Origin: Granulicella mallensis MP5ACTX8
Lineage (GTDB): Bacteria > Acidobacteriota > Terriglobia > Terriglobales > Acidobacteriaceae
Length of the DNA stretch: 64,000 bases
Assembly (NCBI RefSeq): GCF_000178955.2
Contig: NC_016631.1
Span: 558,001 to 622,000 of the forward strand
Direction: 5' to 3'
Both the position numbers and the translations under genes were made by a program. Positions 59,651 through 64,000 of this stretch are shown one piece after another. The notes under the pieces are model-generated. The model saw only the letters and a list, made by a program, of their open reading frames with translations, did no database searches and was not told where the DNA came from. Each line of letters opens with the position of its first letter. Position 1 is the stretch's first letter.

Positions 59651-60811
59651 ATGAGCCTTAAAGCCAAGATCGAAGCAGTCATCTACGCGTCAGAAGAGCC
59701 CGTGACGCTCGCGCAACTCACCGGCCTGCTGGGCGAAGAAGGCCAGGCCGAACTCGATGCCCTCGAGTCGCAGCAGCAGTCGCTGGCGCTGGACGAAAAT
59801 CCCGGTGGCGAAGCTGAAACCGTTGATCAGGATGCGTTAATTGACCAGGATGCCTTGAATGCCGAGACTCTGGACGAGTCCGAAGTTTCGAGCGCTGAAA
59901 CGCCTGATGAACCGGTCGAGGAACCGGCTGTAACAGGTGAGGTTGAGAGCGTAGAGGCCCAGCCTGTTGAGCTGGAGCCTGCTCCGGAGGCGGCCCCAGC
60001 GACAGAGCTTCCGGCAGAGCCGTCCGCGGAGGTTCCAGCGGAATCTCCGGTTGAGGACAAGAAGCTTACCCGCGAACGGGAGCGCAAGCTGCGCGATTAC
60101 TTCCGTTCGCTGCTCGATCAGCTCATCTCCGACTACGTGAATAACGATCGTGGACTGGAGATTCGCGAGGTAGCGGGTGGCTTCCGCCTGGCGACCAAAC
60201 CCGAGTATCACGATGCCGTGCGCGGCTTCGTCAAATCGCTTAAACCGCCTCTCAAGTTGTCCCTGCAGGCTCTCGAGACGCTTGCCGTGGTGGCCTACAA
60301 GCAGCCGGTGACAGCGCCCGAGGTCTCCGAGATTCGTGGTGTCGACTCCGGTGGCGTGCTCGGTTCCCTGATGGCGCGCAAGCTGGTGACCACCGCCGGA
60401 CGCAAGCAGGTGATCGGCCGTCCCATCCTGTACAAGACGACCAAGGACTTCCTTGTCCGTTTCGGACTGAAGGACATCAACGAGCTCCCCAGCATCGAAG
60501 AGTTTGAGAAGATGGCCGGTGAACTCGCGGATAGCGAACCCGTGCAGGAGGAGATCCCCATGGACGATGTCAACGGTGGTACGCCTACCAGCCTGGACGA
60601 GGCCAACTCAACTCCTGAGCCGACCAGCACGCTGCATGAGAGCGTCGAGGAGCTGATCAGCGACGACTCGACGAAGCCCGAGGGGCATAACCGCGAGCAT
60701 GCCGATACGCATGAGGTCGAGCCGCTGGCCAGTGAACCTGTTCCTGAGGAGCCCGTTCATGTGCCGGAGAGCGAGCCGCAGGCCGATGGCGACAGCAGCG
60801 ACGAGGATTAG
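59651..60811 (+). CDS. scpB: Segregation and condensation protein B with acidic insertion
   Basis: The 386-residue protein starts at ATG 59651. ScpB winged-helix parts are recognisable at both ends of the core: SLKAKIEAVIYASEEPVTLA and, later, IREVAGGFRLATKPEYHD, LSLQALETLAVVAYKQPVT, EIRGVDSGGVLGSLMARKLV and GRPILYKTTKDFLVRFGL. Between residues about 40 and 138 an acidic Glu/Pro/Val-rich insert separates the first helices from the rest, and a second acidic tail follows residue 285. ScpB is normally about 190-200 residues; with SMC and ScpA it compacts DNA. No scpA is adjacent. Confidence 0.9.
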   Translation: MSLKAKIEAVIYASEEPVTLAQLTGLLGEEGQAELDALESQQQSLALDENPGGEAETVDQDALIDQDALNAETLDESEVSSAETPDEPVEEPAVTGEVESVEAQPVELEPAPEAAPATELPAEPSAEVPAESPVEDKKLTRERERKLRDYFRSLLDQLISDYVNNDRGLEIREVAGGFRLATKPEYHDAVRGFVKSLKPPLKLSLQALETLAVVAYKQPVTAPEVSEIRGVDSGGVLGSLMARKLVTTAGRKQVIGRPILYKTTKDFLVRFGLKDINELPSIEEFEKMAGELADSEPVQEEIPMDDVNGGTPTSLDEANSTPEPTSTLHESVEELISDDSTKPEGHNREHADTHEVEPLASEPVPEEPVHVPESEPQADGDSSDED

Positions 60812-60863
60812 GTTGTGTTCCCGAATCGGGAACACTGGTTGTTCGACCACATATCTTGTTTAG

Positions 60864-61108
60864 CACCCCCACAGAGGCGTCATCCTGAGCGGAGCGCCTC
60901 GCGTTTTTTGCGAGGCATGCAGCCGAAGGACCCCGAGGGATTTGACTTCGCCTATGATGCTGGGACCTTTTCCACCACGAACGTCCAGGCTCGAGCGCTT
61001 GAGGTAGAAAAGGTCCGAAGGGTATGGGCAGGATTGCAGATCTCGGGGTCCTTCGACTCCGCGTCCCCAAAGCCGGGACGCTTCGCTCAGGATGACGCCT
61101 CTGTGGTG
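60864..61108. repeat. MITE-like element, family D copy 2
   Basis: A 245-base copy of the element at 43047-43293, in the opposite orientation, with terminal repeats cacccccacagaggcgtcat and atgacgcctctgtggtg. It fills most of the roughly 430-base gap between scpB and rluB. No gene is seen in the rest of the gap. The inner part contains ctcgcgttttttgcgag. Confidence 0.9.
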
Positions 61109-61238
61109 AGATTCGGGATCAAAAACACTATGGATAGATCTCTCTAAGTTAGACACTGCCTAAACCCGGAGCTTTCTCGGACTCTCTTTAGGTTTTCTTG
61201 CGTTTCTCGCGCTTCGAAGGCGATAGACTAGTGAGTCT

Positions 61239-62162
61239 ATGAAGCCCGAGACGAAAGACGCTGCGCCGCGCGGTGATCGGTTACAAAAGATTCTTGCCCA
61301 GGCCGGCATTGCGAGCCGCCGTGCCGCCGAGACGATCATCCTGGAAGGCCGTGTGCAGGTGAACGGCCAGGTCGTTACCGAGCTCGGCACACGCGCCGAT
61401 GCAACGCGTGATCACATCCGCGTCGACGGCAAGCTGCTGCATGGCCCGGAGCCGCAGCGCTACTTTATGGTCAACAAGCCGCGTGGCTATGTCACGACAC
61501 TTGACGATCCCGAACATCGCCCCACGGTCATGCAGCTTCTCGGCCAGGATGCACAGAAGAAGAGTGTCGGTGAGCATAACAAGCTGCCACGTCTCTATCC
61601 TGTCGGACGTCTCGACTATCTGAGCGAAGGCTTGTTGCTCATGACCAACGATGGCGAGCTCGCCAATAAGCTGTCGAAGGCGGCTGCCGGTGTCGAGAAG
61701 ACCTATCTCGTCAAGGTCTCAGGCTCACCGACGGACGAGGCCATCGACCAGTTGCGTCGTGGCATCATGATCGACCGTGGCCGCCTCAACGAGGTGCGCA
61801 GCGGACGTCGCGATCGCGTGCTCACGAGTCCCGCAAAGATCGAACAGGTTCGCCGTGGTGAGAACCCGTGGTTTGAGGTCACGCTGACAGAAGGCCGCAA
61901 CCGCCAGCTTCGCAAGATGTTTGAAGAGATCGGCCATCACGTCGAAAAGATTCGCCGCATCGGCTATGGCGCGCTCGTGCTGGATATTCCTCCAGGTGGA
62001 TTTCGCGAACTGACTACGGGTGAAGTGCAGGCGCTGGGCCGTGCTGCGGCAGGCAAGAAGGTCGAGCGTAAGAAGACGCTGCCTGAAGCCGCACAGTTGA
62101 AGAAGCCCGTGCCTCCGAAGAAACGTGCTTTTAAGAAGGCAGTTCGCAAGCGCGCTTCCTAG
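61239..62162 (+). CDS. rluB: 23S rRNA pseudouridine synthase RluB-type
   Basis: The 307-residue protein has an N-terminal S4 RNA-binding domain (DRLQKILAQAGIASRRAAET) and the RsuA/RluB catalytic motif YPVGRLDYLSEGLLLMTNDG with the nucleophile Asp. A Lys/Arg-rich tail of about 35 residues (KKVERKKTLPEAAQLKKP) extends past the core. RluB-type enzymes make pseudouridine 2605 in 23S rRNA. RluB rather than RsuA is chosen from the PEHRPTV and GEHNKLPRLYPVG context. Confidence 0.9.
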   Translation: MKPETKDAAPRGDRLQKILAQAGIASRRAAETIILEGRVQVNGQVVTELGTRADATRDHIRVDGKLLHGPEPQRYFMVNKPRGYVTTLDDPEHRPTVMQLLGQDAQKKSVGEHNKLPRLYPVGRLDYLSEGLLLMTNDGELANKLSKAAAGVEKTYLVKVSGSPTDEAIDQLRRGIMIDRGRLNEVRSGRRDRVLTSPAKIEQVRRGENPWFEVTLTEGRNRQLRKMFEEIGHHVEKIRRIGYGALVLDIPPGGFRELTTGEVQALGRAAAGKKVERKKTLPEAAQLKKPVPPKKRAFKKAVRKRAS

Positions 62163-62240
62163 TTACGTGTCATCCCCAAAAACACGACATCATCACAAAG
62201 GATTTCAAGGGCAACAGTTGAATTCCATGATGGCACTGAA

Positions 62241-62440
62241 CTGAGCCCCAGAGGGGCGACACCATCAAAGCCCAGGGTGAAACCCTGGGTTCCAAAGCAA
62301 GGAAGAAGTTAAAGCCCTGAAAGGGCGTCCTATCCTGGTTGGCCCTGATAGGACGCCCTTTCAGGGCTACTGCTCTTGTCGGGCACCATAACCCAGGGTT
62401 TCACCCTGGGCTTTGATAGCGACGCCCCTTCGGGGCTTAG
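62241..62440. repeat. Nested palindromic repeats (family E)
   Basis: This 200-base block contains three levels of inverted symmetry. The outer arms carry gccccagaggggc / gccccttcggggc, then agcccagggtgaaaccctgg / ccagggtttcaccctgggct. The centre is a hairpin of agccctgaaagggcgtccta with its complement. No gene is visible in the roughly 430 bases between rluB and the next gene. Confidence 0.9.
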
Positions 62441-62592
62441 TTCGGTGCGATGTCCCACCACTTAATGATTCCCGCAATTGCATGACACGTCCTCGCTATG
62501 CAACCCCTTTATTGCTGCTGAATGAATTCATTGGCCGGTGGAAACATCGCATTCCACTGGCCCGTCTTTCTCTGTATTGGAGGCGCTTTTTT

Positions 62593-62985
62593 ATGCGTGG
62601 AATGAAGTACGTTTTTGCTGCAGTATCAGCCGCGATTTTTTTGACTGCCGCTCCGCAGTCTCATGCCCAGATCACCATCAACATCGGAGCTCCGCCAGCT
62701 TGCCCGTATGGCTACTACGACTACGCTCCCTATAACTGCGCACCCTATGGCTACTATGGGCCGGAGTGGTTCAACGGTGGCGTCTTCATCGGCGCGGGCA
62801 AGTGGTTTCATGGTCCTGCCAATTTTCACGGCAATGTGAACAACCGCCTGGATCCGCAGCATGGCTATCACGGTGCGTTGCCCTCTCATGGCCCGGCCCA
62901 GGTGCATCCCGATAAGTTCAAGAGCTTCCAGGGCAATGAGGCGCGCGATGGTCGCGGTCATGTCCAGGCTGGCGGACATCGCTAG
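62593..62985 (+). CDS. Secreted Tyr/Gly-rich small protein, paralog 1
   Basis: The 130-residue protein has a signal peptide (cleavage near SHAQ), then PACPYGYYDYAPYNCAPYGY and GPEWFNGGVFIGAGKWFHGP. The two cysteines of the mature part can form a disulfide. The C-terminal half is His/Gly/Gln rich. The second copy at 63247 keeps the same core motif. I do not recognise a named family; secreted status is the only inference. Confidence 0.7.
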   Translation: MRGMKYVFAAVSAAIFLTAAPQSHAQITINIGAPPACPYGYYDYAPYNCAPYGYYGPEWFNGGVFIGAGKWFHGPANFHGNVNNRLDPQHGYHGALPSHGPAQVHPDKFKSFQGNEARDGRGHVQAGGHR

Positions 62986-63098
62986 AGCAAATCTCCTGTT
63001 ACTGGGTAGTTGAATCGGGCGTGCAGTGCCGTTTTTCTGGGGAAAAACGGCCATAAGTGTCGTGGTTTCGCTATACACCTACAGGAGATTTGCTTTAG
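62983..63098. repeat. Hairpin repeat, family A copy 2
   Basis: This 116-base palindrome begins at the TAG stop of the first secreted-protein gene. The arms are agcaaatctcctgttactgg and tacacctacaggagatttgc; the inner stem is gccgtttttc / gaaaaacggc. It aligns with the reverse complement of 6419-6533 and may end transcription of the upstream gene. Confidence 0.88.
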
Positions 63099-63246
63099 TC
63101 GAGGGAATAAATAGCTTTCTCAAACGTTAACAAAAACAAGGCCTTTGCGTGGAGTTACGCTGCGCAAAGGCTTTTGTATATTTATCGCTGGACGTAAACG
63201 CAACTTTCTATGTTTTAACGCATTCTTATTTCAAGTGAGGTGCTTC

Positions 63247-63663
63247 ATGCGTGTACTTAAATATTTACTGATCGCTACTTTTGCATTCGTCTTCTTGGGC
63301 GCGGCCCCTGCACCGGTTACTCCGGCTTTGCACGCTCAGGTCACCATCGGCATTGGTGTAGCTCCGGAATGCCCTTACGGGTACTACGGCTACGCTCCCT
63401 ATAACTGCGCTCCCTACGGCTACTATGGGCCGGAGTGGTTCGTCGGCGGCGGCTTCGTTGGTGCGGGCCCATGGCATCATGGCGCGCCCTTCTACGGCCA
63501 CGTCAATCGCGCCTTCGATCCTCGCTTTGGCTACCACGGTGCGTTCCCCGGACGCGGCCACTACGTGGAGCATCCGGACCACTTCCATAGCTTCCACGGC
63601 AGCCACTACAGCGACGCGCGCGGCAACTATCACACGGAAGCGGAGCACGGCCACTATCGCTAA
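63247..63663 (+). CDS. Secreted Tyr/Gly-rich small protein, paralog 2
   Basis: The 138-residue protein has a signal peptide (cleavage near LHAQ), then ECPYGYYGYAPYNCAPYGYY and GPEWFVGGGFVGAGPWHHGA. The remainder is strongly His-rich (HYVEHPDHFHSFHGSHYSD), which suggests metal binding. It is a tandem paralog of the protein at 62593, with a hairpin repeat between them. Function unknown. Confidence 0.7.
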   Translation: MRVLKYLLIATFAFVFLGAAPAPVTPALHAQVTIGIGVAPECPYGYYGYAPYNCAPYGYYGPEWFVGGGFVGAGPWHHGAPFYGHVNRAFDPRFGYHGAFPGRGHYVEHPDHFHSFHGSHYSDARGNYHTEAEHGHYR

Positions 63664-64000
63664 CTAACGGTGTGCGTCTCCTGCGGGGGACGCACACGGA
63701 TCTTCCACATGGGCCTGACGGTACGGTGTACCGTCAGGCCATGTGCCCAGATACAACTGTCCCGGTGTTCCATTGCGGAAGACGACAGGTGGCGGAACAT
63801 ATCTGAAGCTGGTCGAGGGCTCGGCCGCGAGCGAATCGATCACGGCATCCAACACCTTCCAATAGCCAAAGAAGTCGAGTTGATTCAGCGACGCTGATTC
63901 CTCAAATCCACTGCGCCCTGCAATGTGTTTCGGCACCTTCGCTAAAGGTGTTGCAAGAGCGATGTCGTAGCGCGAGTCCGGTGCGCCGGGCGATCCGTGT
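63664..64000 (-). CDS. C-terminal end of an unidentified protein (truncated by window edge)
   Basis: The frame is open from the window end to a stop at 63664 and encodes at least 112 residues, including FFGYWKVLDAVIDSLAA and GTPGQLYLGTWPDGTPYRQA. The second stretch resembles the C-terminal regions of some alpha/beta-hydrolase esterases (GNTPxQxxMGxWxDGxP), but this is a guess and the catalytic part would lie outside the window. Confidence 0.45.
   Translation of the reverse strand, partial: HGSPGAPDSRYDIALATPLAKVPKHIAGRSGFEESASLNQLDFFGYWKVLDAVIDSLAAEPSTSFRYVPPPVVFRNGTPGQLYLGTWPDGTPYRQAHVEDPCASPAGDAHR

Overview
The window looks like a chromosomal segment of a GC-rich Gram-negative Acidobacterium, probably family Acidobacteriaceae (Granulicella, Edaphobacter or Terriglobus type). 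I infer this from three things: an Oar-like TonB-dependent receptor with an N-terminal carboxypeptidase-regulatory domain, a VWFA-related acidobacterial-domain secreted protein, and many short secreted or membrane proteins typical of that group. No plasmid, phage or conjugative genes are visible. The only complete mobile element is one IS481-type insertion sequence.

Layout. 1-12 kb: end of an AsmA-like protein, LOG-family nucleosidase, a GT4 glycosyltransferase, a divergent AraC regulator and phytanoyl-CoA-dioxygenase-like oxygenase, a degenerate GH13 protein, a TolC-like outer-membrane protein and RNase HI. 12-16 kb: FosA-like enzyme, then an ECF sigma factor, a zinc-finger/HEAT anti-sigma factor and a double-PDZ protein. 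16-31.4 kb: a complete set of isc iron-sulfur assembly genes (iscR, iscS, iscU, iscA, hscB, hscA, fdx), all on the minus strand and in canonical order. They are spread over about 15.5 kb by unrelated genes, including an oxidoreductase, a glyoxalase-like protein, a DinB pseudogene, a B3 metallo-beta-lactamase, a tautomerase, a DUF6624 protein, the IS, a Zn-dependent phospholipase-C-like protein and an ankyrin protein. 31-43 kb: phosphatidyltransferase, tRNA-Val, rpmB, msrB, the large TonB receptor, the VWFA-related protein, RidA, a YidB-like protein and trmFO. 43-50.6 kb: GNAT, then the lipopolysaccharide genes waaA, lpxK and a heptosyltransferase, a methyltransferase-family membrane protein, DUF3108, DUF2007 and queC. 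50.6-57.4 kb: TPR protein, moeA and moaC (molybdenum cofactor), egtB and egtD (ergothioneine), and a VIT1-type transporter. 57.4-64 kb: a VbhA-like antitoxin with a twice-frameshifted Fic toxin, an HxlR/SDR divergent pair, scpB, rluB, two paralogous Tyr/Gly-rich secreted proteins, and the end of an unidentified gene.

The most striking feature outside genes is the number of dispersed palindromic repeat families. At least five kinds are seen in intergenic regions. One copy lies in frame inside lpxK. Another has been split at its exact apex by the IS481 element, with an 8-bp target duplication. Two copies of a 245-247 bp element with terminal inverted repeats look like a MITE. Several repeats sit exactly at stop codons or next to a ribosome binding site, so they may act as terminators or leader structures. 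All assignments come from reading the sequence; no database search was run.
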